Of a DNA stretch of 64,000 nt, positions 51,301 to 58,920 are shown in pieces. Each line of letters starts with the position of its first letter. The stretch's first letter is position 1. Below the pieces are notes generated by a model. It was not told the DNA's origin and searched no databases. It saw only the letters and a program-made list of their open reading frames with translations. Source of the stretch: Marisa cornuarietis (lineage: Eukaryota; Mollusca; Gastropoda; Architaenioglossa; Ampullariidae). Both the position numbers and the translations under genes were made by a program. The stretch spans positions 3,981,501 through 4,045,500 of the forward strand of contig SMMW01000576.1 of assembly GCA_004794655.1 (NCBI GenBank). The letters are read 5' to 3'.

Positions 51301-53458
51301 GAAAGGCAGAAGATGCCCCAGAAAGTAGAAACCAGCAAGGACAGGAAGAAACAGAAACTCGTCCGTCAGAGTGAGCCGCGCTAATTGTTGGAACTGAAAA
51401 TGTAGACAATGAATTGAAAGATGGCGAAATAGAGAAATAGATTGAGACAGAGACCGCATGTAACAAACACCACGCATCCGGAGAACCTCTCAGTGTGAAT
51501 GGCTGAATAAATGGCCGTGGTTAATGAACGAGGACGACGACACGAGATGTAAAGTTGCCTAAAACACAATAATAATAACGCATTTACAAGCATCGGTTCA
51601 ATACCGAACGTGCACGTGCTGCAGAGACATTCAGACTTCCGACCACAGGCACTCCTTGGAAGCTGAAATTCTTCAGAAAGATTTCAGCCACATAAACTAT
51701 TGTTGAATTTAGCACTTTAAAAAAAGTGTTGCAATCTTTACTCAAACTTGTGTATAGCAGTTTTTATTATTTCAACGTTTCATGAATGATTTCTTCCTAG
51801 TATTAATGATGCGTAATCCTTGTTGAGTAAAGTTGTTTGATATTTTCTAAGTAAGACCGGCAGTAGTTTAATAGCAAATAAAGTAATCTGACTACGTATA
51901 TTGTAATTATTAGAGAACCATTATTATTAATAAGGATTTTTTTTGTTGTCTGTTTGTTAGCTTCATTTGTGTGGCGATTTCATGTGATTAAGATATATAA
52001 TTAAGATATAAAACAGCAAGACTGCGTGTGCGACCGGCGATCATTTTCCACGCGTCGGTTTACATAAACAAATGTGTTCAAAAATTGTTTAACCTTTAAC
52101 TTGCTTGGTTAAAGTTTTTTCACACAAGCGTGTAAACTGTAAAAAAAACTGTATAGGACAAAGTCTAGTTTTAAAAAGTTAAAAGGAATGTCTTTGCACA
52201 AATAATTTCTGTAAGTTCCTTCATGCACAAAGAAAGTGATGTAGAATTGTGGTATTAGTAAAGTGGACCTTCATCTTTTTATTTTCTAATTATTCCAGGC
52301 TGTATCAACTGTTGTAAACGGGCATCTGAAAAATACCGATGCCACTATTCTTGCTGCCATGCATACTGTCTATTGGATGGCAAAGGAAGACCTACTAATC
52401 ACAAAATATTCAAGTTTAATTGAATTTCAGAGACAGCAGGGATGGGAAAACATTTCATCAGCTTGAACTGAAGGCGAAACTTGTAAAGAAATAGAATGGT
52501 GAAGATCAGATTTAGAGATATTTAACAGGAATATGGCCCTAATTTAAGGACAGCATCACAGGACATCGAAGCTGTCAGGGTTGCTTTTGCGACAGTCTGT
52601 GCAAGAACATTTATGACAGGTTCCCCTAAGATGCAGAGGATGTTGCCTCTGCATTTTCAGTATTTTCCATGCGCCTTATCTCTTTCCTGTCTGCAGAAGA
52701 CAGAACAACCTATGAAGACAAAGAATTAAATATCTTGATAGATTTCCGTTGAAAGCCAACACAAGTGGGCAGCAAATTCAGTAAAATCTTGCTTGACAAA
52801 GCAGCATGTTTAGAGGAATGGATTGTGGCGAAAGAAACTGTAACGCAGAATGCATATCGGAGAGATTCCACACACAAGCTGTTTAAACTGTTATTTGTCT
52901 TTTAGAGGAATTCATTTCCCAATTTGCACGTTCTTGAAAAGCTGTGTCCTCTTTTGCCATACCATGATGTAGACTGTGAGAGGGGGCTTCAGCCATCAAC
53001 CCCTAATAAAGTCTTCTCGTAAAAGCTGCCTCTAGGATAAACATTTAAATGTCCTCATGAGAATAAAATGTGAAATGTGAAACTAAGTATTTTGTTGTAT
53101 TCTTTTGTAGTATAACTCTTTGATCGGAAAAAGCGGTGAAAATTTGTTTGTTTTGAGGTGCCCCCTTGTTTCATATGAAGGGCCCCTGTTTTCCATTGAG
53201 AGGGAATTTGATAAGTAAAACTATATGAATAGTATTATTAAATTTCAATAAATTACTGTACCTTTCCATGAGTTCAGCAAGGCTGATTTCAATATTCCCT
53301 TGAGCACGGAAATGTTTAAATTGATTCGTTGGTATTTCACCTGTGAGCCACAGTTTATTCGGGATCCAGCTGGTGCAGGTCATCATGACCGAGATAACAA
53401 CGATGCTGATAACAGTCATGGCGACAAATAATTTCCGCTTCTTTACCATCGCTGTTGT
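31801..53458 (-). CDS. FUT8: FUT8-like alpha-1,6-fucosyltransferase, copy C (complete, 9 coding exons, 592 aa)
   Basis: Same architecture as copy B. Coding exons on the minus strand: 53262-53458 (ATG 53447-53449), 43372-43496, 42813-43008, 41957-42071, 37346-37568, 34741-34999, 32690-32866, 32299-32449 and 31801-32145 (stop TAG). Every border is GT-AG, phases equal those of copy B, and exons 4-9 are the same length as in B. Signal anchor at about residues 7-23 (FVAMTVISIVVISVMM). Catalytic motifs: HGDPPVWWVGQ, VRRSDKV at about 372-378 (Ser for the usual Thr), ASDDPS at about 415-420, LVDLHFLSMCDFVVCT. SH3-like exon 9 ends GLFPSYKAVDEI. The CxxxC pair is again absent. No stop or frameshift was seen in any exon, so the gene looks functional. 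Intron 1 is 9.8 kb because it hosts a full-length LINE and a hAT relic; introns 4, 5 and 6 also carry transposons. An acceptor 9 nt before the ATG implies an upstream leader exon beyond 53459. Confidence 0.92.
32182..32230. repeat. (CA)n microsatellite in copy C intron 8
   Basis: About 49 bases of CA, at the position equivalent to the CA/CG tract in copy B intron 8; the microsatellite may predate the duplication. Confidence 0.95.
33030..34498 (-). mobile_element. 5'-truncated LINE reverse-transcriptase relic in copy C intron 6
   Basis: Minus-strand frames join with breaks into an RT domain: VAFIDFQKAYDSVQRQMLW (34430-34498), GLKQGYLLSPILFSLFIN, LLLLFADYLKLF (the second Asp of FADD replaced by Tyr), YTYLGLGFSTMLS, SMLLYAFEIWGL, then a C-terminal zinc-like end CPFCPGLIEDEAHVLYVCP. 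Several frameshifts. The order and motifs fit a CR1/jockey-type non-LTR element, but I do not assign a clade. The endonuclease domain is missing. An inverted repeat marks the 5' junction. Confidence 0.8.
34496..34551. repeat. 20-bp inverted repeat at the LINE 5' junction
   Basis: Arms 34496-34515 and 34532-34551 pair at 19 of 20 positions (CAATTGAGAAA(T/C)AGCTTGCC) around a 16-base loop. It sits exactly where RT coding sequence ends. Confidence 0.8.
35375..35900 (+). repeat. unnamed interspersed repeat, copy 2 of 3
   Basis: Same family as 5505-6075 and 62740-63135. Contains GGAACTACTAGAACCTTTAG, CGGTTGCCGGTT, CAACCGAAAATTA, TTTAGTACAAGAAGACAAAA, AACGCTCTTTAAAATGGTGT and CCGGTCGAAATTTCAAT in the same order. 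Lies in copy C intron 5. Confidence 0.6.
35959..37311 (+). mobile_element. ZBED5/Buster-type hAT element, internally deleted
   Basis: Terminal inverted repeats: left CAGTGGTTTTCAAAGTGTGG, right (inverted) CAGTTGTTCTCAAAGTAT, each followed by copies of GCGGACCAC. Inside, from 36375, a broken transposase-like frame starts MDRWMKSGTLKRKS, the N-terminus typical of ZBED5-like proteins; later pieces read HLHGLHEQFRIYFP, SEWIRNSFANTN and LFAEKCLTYFWLRVRSEY. Much of the catalytic core is missing. No clear 8-bp duplication remains. Lies in copy C intron 5. Confidence 0.75.
37750..38200. repeat. diverged direct duplication in copy C intron 4
   Basis: TTTAAAAGGGGACGTAAC near 37753 and TTTAAAAAGGGACGTAAC near 38063 each precede, at different distances, a GGTG(T/C)TACGTGGG...GACT block. 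Not assigned to a class. Confidence 0.4.
39050..39270 (-). repeat. tRNA-derived SINE-like sequence
   Basis: Minus strand reads GGCCGCCCAGTCGCTTAATG then GTTAAAACACTCGCTTGTCA, matching the box A region of V-SINE-like families (GTGGCNNAGTGGTTAGAGC...CTCGCTTGTCAC). The box B part is degraded. Copy C intron 4. Confidence 0.45.
39990..41124 (+). pseudogene. GTF2IRD2-like hAT transposase relic, interrupted by a MITE
   Basis: Starts near MITKKRKVDAECRVFNEEWG (BED-type finger region), is split at 40083 by a MITE, and resumes KASCVICSESVAV, then NLRRHYETKHLS, SLKFSGKLRSEKYELIKSAL, GKPFTDGNFIKECMMEA. A large internal deletion follows, then the C-terminus FETTYICEQAFSKMKYVKS and SEYRTRLTDEHLKAIRL to the stop at 41124. 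Pattern typical of GTF2IRD2/FAM200-like domesticated hAT proteins and their transposon relatives; this copy is broken by stops. Lies in copy C intron 4. Confidence 0.75.
40084..40347. mobile_element. Harbinger-like MITE, copy 2, nested in the hAT relic
   Basis: 264 bp, ends GGGCCAGTTGCACAACAC and its inverse, flanked by CAG (40081-40083 and 40348-40350). Removing the element and one CAG reconnects the surrounding transposase frame (ETKDQ to KASCVIC), which fixes the borders and the 3-bp duplication. Same family as 29742-29992. Confidence 0.9.
41342..41575 (+). repeat. SINE-like repeat with box B
   Basis: GATGTTCGAGACCCCAC (near 41387) fits a Pol III box B, preceded by AAAGGTGGTCCCATGATC as possible box A at suitable distance. 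The downstream body (GAGTCAGGTACCCATTC, AGGAAAGTGCTCACGGG) looks like a dispersed family found in gastropods, from memory only. Confidence 0.45.
42568..42625. repeat. (CA)n microsatellite, copy C intron 3
   Basis: About 58 bases of CA with CG interruptions at the left end. Confidence 0.95.
43862..44785 (+). pseudogene. LINE ORF1 (L1-type RNA-binding protein), one in-frame stop
   Basis: Frame opens MVKDNKGKKPAKIQPVQRG at 43862, meets TGA at 44006-44008, and continues through MASAAVAV (44057) to TAA at 44785. Coiled-coil heptads lie at about 44160-44340 (ELKGVVFELRQENDSIKKEL). Then comes the RRM-like domain signature RRNNVRIFGVPE and a basic C-terminal domain (NRRKLKGTRILITEDLTKQR). This is the trimeric RNA chaperone type of L1/Tx1 elements. 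Translation from 44057 would still give an intact 242-residue protein. Confidence 0.85.
45299..45352. repeat. (GT)n microsatellite between LINE ORF1 and ORF2
   Basis: About 54 bases of GT within the inter-ORF spacer (44786-45827), which is otherwise noncoding with T-runs. Confidence 0.95.
45828..49563 (+). pseudogene. LINE ORF2 (endonuclease and reverse transcriptase), frameshifted
   Basis: Starts MYPLNPESLTIASLNCQGLG. The endonuclease continues after a frameshift near 45945 (QDTHFDQ, VNIYGPNKDN, LAGDWNLVL, SRLDFFL, TDHSIITLNL). Further shifts lie near 46590, 47250 and 49430, with in-frame TAA codons at 47750 and 48281. RT motifs: NGKSPGTDGFPAEF, NWRPITLLNVVYK, LSLDFEKAFDSVDWKFM, RGCRQGDPISPYLFILC, SQFADDTQIF. 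The C-terminus has CTFCNQEKETIEHILLKC, a CCHC-like end, and finishes near WEPYRNLFTPW. The order is typical of the L1/Tx1 group. Confidence 0.9.
50388..52285. other. copy C intron 1, between LINE and hAT relic
   Basis: No gene recognised. A segment at 51160-51400 (TTGGTGGTGACGCGCC followed by an ATG frame MTRKAEDAPESRNQQGQ) looks faintly like the start of an LTR element, but no LTR, gag or pol follows. Confidence 0.45.
52290..53100 (+). pseudogene. hAT transposase relic (ZNF862-like)
   Basis: Broken plus-strand frames reading VVNGHLKNTDATILAAMHTV and YWMAKEDL, a gap with stops, then CVFLEEFIS-type sequence and near 52965-53060 the C-terminal signature DCERGF, SAINPNKV, SSRKAASRINI, corresponding to the VDCERGFSxMNxIKTxxRxxL tail of hAT proteins. 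Many stops. Lies in copy C intron 1, about 160 bases from exon 1. Confidence 0.6.
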
Positions 53459-53576
53459 CTGCACAACAAGGGAAAACGGTTAGAGTTTATGAGTTAGTTT
53501 TGTGTTTGTTGTGCTCTTGTACCCGTGAACCTGACTGGTTGGCTGATTTATTACTACGCTGGCTACTGTGTTGGTT

Positions 53577-53644
<68 letters not shown>

Positions 53645-53975
53645 ATTAGATGGCGTATATCCCAGTCCTATAGACAACCTCGTTGCGATTTACGAATGAC
53701 TCATACGAACACATAGCACGGAATACACGCACACACGGTGACACGAGCGCACATCATGACATACACACATGTTGTCTAAGGAATGGATGATGTAGCGATT
53801 ACTTGTTCCATGCTTGCTACATTCATTTGAAAAACTGTAAACCTGGCTGTAAATACTCCAATTTACACCCCTGTATTAATCAAAGAATTTAATCATACAT
53901 GCGAGAAGCATTGTTTTTTCATTACTGCTCATAGGGTCTTCAGAATGCCTCTTTGAAAAAAACCATAAAGGCTTG
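53459..53975. other. 5' flank of copy C
   Basis: Begins with the acceptor tract TTTTCCCTTGTTGTGCAG on the minus strand. Includes a 63-base TG microsatellite (53580-53642). The leader exon was not located. Confidence 0.5.
53580..53642. repeat. (TG)n microsatellite
   Basis: About 63 bases of TG roughly 120 bases upstream of copy C coding exon 1. Confidence 0.95.
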
Positions 53976-53979
53976 CAAG

Positions 53980-54600
53980 TAATGGAAGCACTTCTGATCA
54001 ACCAGTATAGAATACCAACGTATTTGTTAACCAAATTCATAAAGTACAGAACTCCGCTGCACGTCTGGTGCTTAGAGACACGAAACGGGACCATGTCACT
54101 CCTCTCCTTCGTTCTCTACACTGGCTACTCATCTGTTCTCGCATTCAGAACAAACTTTTCTGACCTGTGTTTTGATTTCTTTGCAGACTCCTGCCTTGAT
54201 TACTTCTCTTCCCTTACATCCCAGCCAGACAGTCCCACTGATGACAGTCTGGATACTGTCCCTATCACCAGGACAACCACTATGGCCACAGTGATTGTGC
54301 TGCAAAACAGTGAAACTCTCCCCTTCCATACCCACCACCTTCCCATTGAATTCTTTAAACATGCACTAAAATACGTGTTCCATAGGTACTTTACCGACCA
54401 ATAATCCACATAAAGCTAGTCCCTCTATTCACCCTTCCTTTAATTTTTTCGTCTAATGGCTAGTACGCCTTCTCGTCTTCCTCTGTTGATTCACGAAACT
54501 CTCAATCCTTACTGTTTGGTATCCGTTTCCTCTTTGCATCTTGTCTGTTTGTATTTTATTACATGTCTGCATAATTGTTTATCCTTCCGTCCATCGTATG
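53980..54600 (+). mobile_element. CR1/L2-type LINE 3' fragment
   Basis: The plus frame near 54020-54150 reads NQIHKVQNSAARLVLR then RDHVTPLLRSLHWL, a signature of CR1/L2-like reverse transcriptase C-termini (VQNSAARLV...HVTPLLxxLHWLP). A later frame gives FKHALKYVFHRYF, matching the FKxxLKTxLF ending. Stops and shifts separate them. The following ~200 bases look like 3' UTR leading directly into an ATC microsatellite. Confidence 0.75.
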
Positions 54601-54617
54601 CTTGTCTCAGAACTGAG

Positions 54618-54631
54618 ATGATCATCATCAC

Positions 54632-54691
<60 letters not shown>

Positions 54692-54721
54692 CCTCCTCCT
54701 CCTCCTCCTCCTCCTCCTCCT
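54618..54721. repeat. (ATC)n plus (CTC)n microsatellite
   Basis: About 24 ATC units, then about 10 CTC units. Its position just after the LINE fragment suggests that it grew from the simple-repeat tail of that LINE. Confidence 0.9.
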
Positions 54722-55315
54722 TAACGCAAACGCAAACGCATCCCCGATTCATTTACTTCCATGCATCGTTTTGTTCTTGTGCTTTATGAATTGTCAAACT
54801 TCTGCAATAATCGTTTGCAGAAAATTATATCATGGTGGACAGACTTCTATTTCTTTCTTGCAAGGGTACCCAATTATTTAATTATGTCACAAACTATCTA
54901 TCTAAATGTGAATGTGTAGGTGGGATAGGCTTGCGGTTTTCACATGTGCTTTAAAAAGTAAATGCAATGGTCTATCTCTTCTTGTCGTTATGTAAATGTG
55001 ACTAAAAAATTCTACAGTAATTGCCAGTTAATGTCTGCTTACTTAAAAGCATTATTAAAAGACTCCGATTTTTTTCTCTCTCTCTCTCTAATTTTATTTA
55101 TATATGTATATACTATAGGCTACTGTTTGCCACAGTGTCCACAGTTTGCTATTGCTTTTGAAACTTCATTGTATGTTTGTTTGTACAGAGGACAGAGCTC
55201 GCCGAGACACAGGGTAATGTCGTTTTAACACAGGGCTGAACAAATATCGCCAGTTGAAGATTATCAACGTGCAACAAAAATACTGATACACGTAAAAGTC
55301 GAATTAAAAGGTTGC
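54722..55315. other. intergenic, no gene seen
   Basis: AT-rich sequence with a CT run near 55076-55089; ends at the target-site duplication of the RTE-like element. Confidence 0.5.
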
Positions 55316-55325
55316 AATATGACGA

Positions 55326-58300
55326 CCCCCCCCGGAGGATCATTACCTTGTCGCGGTCGGGGGGCTTGTGTGTATCGATGACCCTAAGAGCTATACCGGG
55401 CAGGGCCACCCAAGCCGGGCAGGTCAAAGGGTAGATGCCAGACAAAACATGATCCCTGGTCCTCCAGGTTGGGGGTTGGGCACAGGGCTAACAACCCTGT
55501 CCCGTAAAAAGCAATACCGTTACGGAAACAGCGACAAAGAAAGACACCACTATTGTGTGCGATGGGCTCCCAGAGGTATCGCAAGATCCTTGTATGACTG
55601 CTAGTAGTGAAAACCGAAAGGAAGCTACTAGCACGAAGATGGAAGTCTTAAGCGCCAAATGCAAGACCAGAATAGGTTTCTGGAATGTGCGTACCATGTA
55701 CGAAACTGGTAAATTGGCACAAATTACGGCCGAGATGAGACGTTACAACCTACACATCCTCGGAGTAAGCGAAAGCAGATGGACAGGTTCCGGAAGAATA
55801 AAGACCCAGACCGGAGAGACAGTGCTGTACTCTGGCAGAGAAGACAACCAACACCATGAGGGAGTAGCCATCATCCTGAGGAAAGGAACAGAGAAATGCC
55901 TGATAGAGTGGAAACCGATCAACAGCAGACTGATTACAGCCAGAGTGAAAGGGAGACATGGCAACATGACCTTGATCCAGTGCTACGCACCAACCAACGA
56001 TAGCGATGATGAGGCGAAGGACACCTTTTACGACCAATTACAAGCAGAAGTAAGTGCAGCACCCCGCCATGACCTGTTAATTATGATGGGCGACATGAAT
56101 GCTAAAGTTGGGAACGACAACACCCAAGTAGAGAGAGTCATGGGCAGACATGGTTGTGGCTGCATGAATAACAACGGAGAGAGACTAGTGGAACTATGCA
56201 CTATGTACAACCTGGTGATTGGAGGAACATTATTCCCTCACCGTAACGTCCACAAGCTAACATGGTGCTCACCCAATGGTAGGGATAGCAACCAGATCGA
56301 CCACCTAATGATCAACGGCATCTGGAGACGTTCCCTACTCGACGTCAGGGTGAGAAGAGGAGGAGATGCTGGGAGTGACCATCACCTTGTTGTAGCAAAC
56401 ATTAAAATGAAACTGCGAAGTACAGGACGCAAGTCACCAGCACACAGACGCTTTGATGTGGAAAGATTGCAGGACCCCAAACTAAAAAATGCCTTCATCC
56501 TTCAAGTGAAAAACAGATTTCAGGCACTTGCAGACATGACAGACACCTGCGAGGTAGATACAGATAGAATAAACCAGAGATGGGACCTTGTAAGAACAGT
56601 GTACCAAAAAAGCAGCGAGACTAGTCTTGGACTAAAAGAAACTAAGAAGAAAGAGTGGATAACACCAGAGACGTGGAAAGCAATACAGGAAAGAAGAGAC
56701 ATCAAGAAAAAGGTGGCTAGCACCAGATCTGAAAGACTGCAAGAGAAGTTCAAACTACAGTACAGAGAAATGAACCAGAAAGTGAAGCGCTCGGCGAGAA
56801 CAGACAAGCGTGCCTACTTGAACAATCTGGCAAGTGAGGCCGAAGAAGCAGCAAAAAAAGAACAAGGAAAACTGTACAAGATCACCAAAGTGATTAGCGG
56901 CAAGTTCCACAGCACCAACGATGCCCCAGTCAAGGACAAGGAAGGGAAGCTACTAACGACAGAGAGAGAACAAGAAGCACGCTGGGCCGAACACTTCAAA
57001 GAGGTTCTGAACAGACCACCACCTTCCGAAGAAGCCGACATACAAGAAGCCACTGAGGACCTAGACGTCAACATCGCCCCACCAGAGAAGCAGGAAATCA
57101 TCACAGCAATCAAGTCCTTGAAGAACAGAAAGGCACCAGGCCAAGACAATCTGAACGCTGAATTATTCAAAACAGACCCAGAACTGGCAGCCAATATCCT
57201 GCAACCCCTATTTACCGCAATATGGGAAGGGAAACAAGTCCCAAGTGACTGGACCAGAGGAGTGATCGTCAAAATTCCAAAGAAAGGACCCCTTAGCGAC
57301 TGCAACAACTGGCGAGGAATAACTCTCCTGTCCGTCCCGAGCAAGATCATGACAAAGATCATCATTCGACGAATCTCAGAGGCAACGGACGCACAACTTA
57401 GAGAAGAACAGGCTGGTTTTCGTAGAGGAAGAGGATGCACCGATCAGATATTTGCACTACGCAACATCATTGAACAGTGTACAGAGTGGCAGAGACAGCT
57501 CTACATTAACTTCGTGGATTTCCAGAAGGCATTTGACAGCATCCACAGAGAAAGCCTTTGGCGCATCCTGAGAGCGTACGGAATACCAATGGAAATTGTA
57601 CTGCTGATCAAAAGCTTCTATACGAACTTTTCATGCTGCGTTGGTGACAGTAACATCTGCTTTGAGGTCGGGACTGGAGTGAGACAAGGCTGCGTGATGT
57701 CTTCCCTACTCTTTAACCTTGTCATTGACTGGGTAATGCGCCACACAACGGAGGATGAACCAAGGGGCATAAGATGGACACTCTCCAAGAACTTAGAAGA
57801 CCTAGACTTTGCCGACGACCTGGCCTTGCTGTCACACACCCATCGACATATGCAGGAGAAGACGACTCGCCTGAACACCTTTGCGAAGCAGGTCGGACTG
57901 CACATCAGCCGGACAAAGACAGAAGTGATGACCCTCAACACCACCAATTCAACACCGATCAAGATCAACATAGAGGGAGAAGACCTGCCGATGGTTGAAA
58001 ACTTCACATACTTGGGCAGCGTGGTCAAGCAGGATGGAGGAGCAGACCGTGACATCCAGAGCAGACTGAGCAAGGCCAGGGGCATCTTCTGTAGCCTAAG
58101 CAACATCTGGAAGTCAGCCCAGTACAGCACCCATACCAAACTGAGACTCTACCAGAGCCTTGTCCTGTCCACTCTCCTGTACGGCTCGGAGTGCTGGCGA
58201 ATGATTGACAGCGACCTCAACAAACTGTCAGTCTTCCACACCAAAAGCCTGAGAAGAATCCTGGGCATCTTCTGGCCAAGAACAATCTCCAACGAAGAGC

Positions 58301-58604
58301 TACTTGCCCAGTGTGGGCAAGAGAGTATGAACACCATCCTGATGAAGAAACGATGGCGCTGGATTGGCCATGTCATCAGAGGCAACTCCATCACAAAAAC
58401 CGCCTTACACTGGACCCCAGAGGGAAAGCGCAAGCGAGGCCGGCCCAAGAACACCTGGCGGCGAACCGTGGAGGCAGAAATGAAGACCCTAAATCACAGC
58501 TGGGGCACTGTGGGGAAGCTGGCCCAGGACAGACAAAAGTGGAGGACCTTTGTCGCTGCCCTACGTGCCGACAGGCATAACGGGCAGTAAGTAAGTAAGT
58601 AAGT
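55326..58604 (+). mobile_element. full-length RTE-like LINE with 10-bp target-site duplication
   Basis: AATATGACGA occurs immediately left (55316-55325) and right (58605-58614) of the element. The element starts with a C-run, has a ~270-bp G-rich 5' UTR (GGTTGGGGGTTGGGCACAGG; AGGGCTAACAACCCTG forms a stem), one ORF, and a 3' end of (GTAA)n with no further 3' UTR. One-ORF structure, very short 3' end and tetranucleotide tail are RTE-clade traits. Perfect duplication and an unbroken ORF indicate recent insertion. Confidence 0.9.
55594..58590 (+). CDS. RTE-like endonuclease/reverse transcriptase, intact (998 aa from first ATG)
   Basis: The first ATG at 55594 gives 998 residues; the frame is open from 55492, so a non-AUG or upstream start is possible. 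N-terminal APE-type endonuclease: GFWNVRTMYETGKLAQI, LGVSESRWTG, LIQCYAPTND, IMMGDMNAKVG, IDHLMIN, GSDHHLVVA. The middle has a charged linker. The RT domain runs from roughly residue 510 to 800: APGQDNLNAELF, NWRGITLLSVPSK, EEQAGFRRGRGCTDQI, INFVDFQKAFDSIHRESLW, GVRQGCVMSSLLFNLVIDW, LDFADDLALLSHT, NFTYLGSVVKQDGG. C-terminus: RWRWIGHVIRG, ALHWTPEGKRKRGRPKNTW, and a final tryptophan-rich segment. Often annotated in genomes as craniofacial development protein 2-like. All catalytic motifs (FADD, SDHH) are present. Confidence 0.93.
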   Translation: MTASSENRKEATSTKMEVLSAKCKTRIGFWNVRTMYETGKLAQITAEMRRYNLHILGVSESRWTGSGRIKTQTGETVLYSGREDNQHHEGVAIILRKGTEKCLIEWKPINSRLITARVKGRHGNMTLIQCYAPTNDSDDEAKDTFYDQLQAEVSAAPRHDLLIMMGDMNAKVGNDNTQVERVMGRHGCGCMNNNGERLVELCTMYNLVIGGTLFPHRNVHKLTWCSPNGRDSNQIDHLMINGIWRRSLLDVRVRRGGDAGSDHHLVVANIKMKLRSTGRKSPAHRRFDVERLQDPKLKNAFILQVKNRFQALADMTDTCEVDTDRINQRWDLVRTVYQKSSETSLGLKETKKKEWITPETWKAIQERRDIKKKVASTRSERLQEKFKLQYREMNQKVKRSARTDKRAYLNNLASEAEEAAKKEQGKLYKITKVISGKFHSTNDAPVKDKEGKLLTTEREQEARWAEHFKEVLNRPPPSEEADIQEATEDLDVNIAPPEKQEIITAIKSLKNRKAPGQDNLNAELFKTDPELAANILQPLFTAIWEGKQVPSDWTRGVIVKIPKKGPLSDCNNWRGITLLSVPSKIMTKIIIRRISEATDAQLREEQAGFRRGRGCTDQIFALRNIIEQCTEWQRQLYINFVDFQKAFDSIHRESLWRILRAYGIPMEIVLLIKSFYTNFSCCVGDSNICFEVGTGVRQGCVMSSLLFNLVIDWVMRHTTEDEPRGIRWTLSKNLEDLDFADDLALLSHTHRHMQEKTTRLNTFAKQVGLHISRTKTEVMTLNTTNSTPIKINIEGEDLPMVENFTYLGSVVKQDGGADRDIQSRLSKARGIFCSLSNIWKSAQYSTHTKLRLYQSLVLSTLLYGSECWRMIDSDLNKLSVFHTKSLRRILGIFWPRTISNEELLAQCGQESMNTILMKKRWRWIGHVIRGNSITKTALHWTPEGKRKRGRPKNTWRRTVEAEMKTLNHSWGTVGKLAQDRQKWRTFVAALRADRHNGQ

Positions 58605-58880
58605 AATATGACGAACCAGTCTGTCTACTATCACCTAGGCTCAAACAAAAATAAGTGAGGGGTAGAATACATGGTCTCAATGACTTGACACTGTGTGCTG
58701 CCTAGCTCCCACGATCAGCAGGCAGCCAGCTTTTGTTTAGAGACACGTACAGTTAGAAAATCTATCTGTGATGCTTGTTAATTAACACAAAAGGGTTAAG
58801 TTAACGAGGAATATCTGAAACCAACGGTACGTATGCTATGTTTATATTTGACCAAAAGCTACAGCCCTTTAGGGACGCAT

Positions 58881-58885
<5 letters not shown>

Positions 58886-58918
<33 letters not shown>
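58886..58918. repeat. (CA)n microsatellite
   Basis: About 33 bases of CA. Confidence 0.95.

Positions 58919-58920
<2 letters not shown>

Noticed and set aside
51160..51466. Possible LTR-retrotransposon start (TTGGTGGTGACGCG and a short gag-like frame)
   Set aside because: No LTR pair, no gag zinc knuckle, no protease or integrase follows.
57774..58580. Other-frame open reading frames across the RTE ORF
   Set aside because: Shadows of the intact reverse-transcriptase frame.
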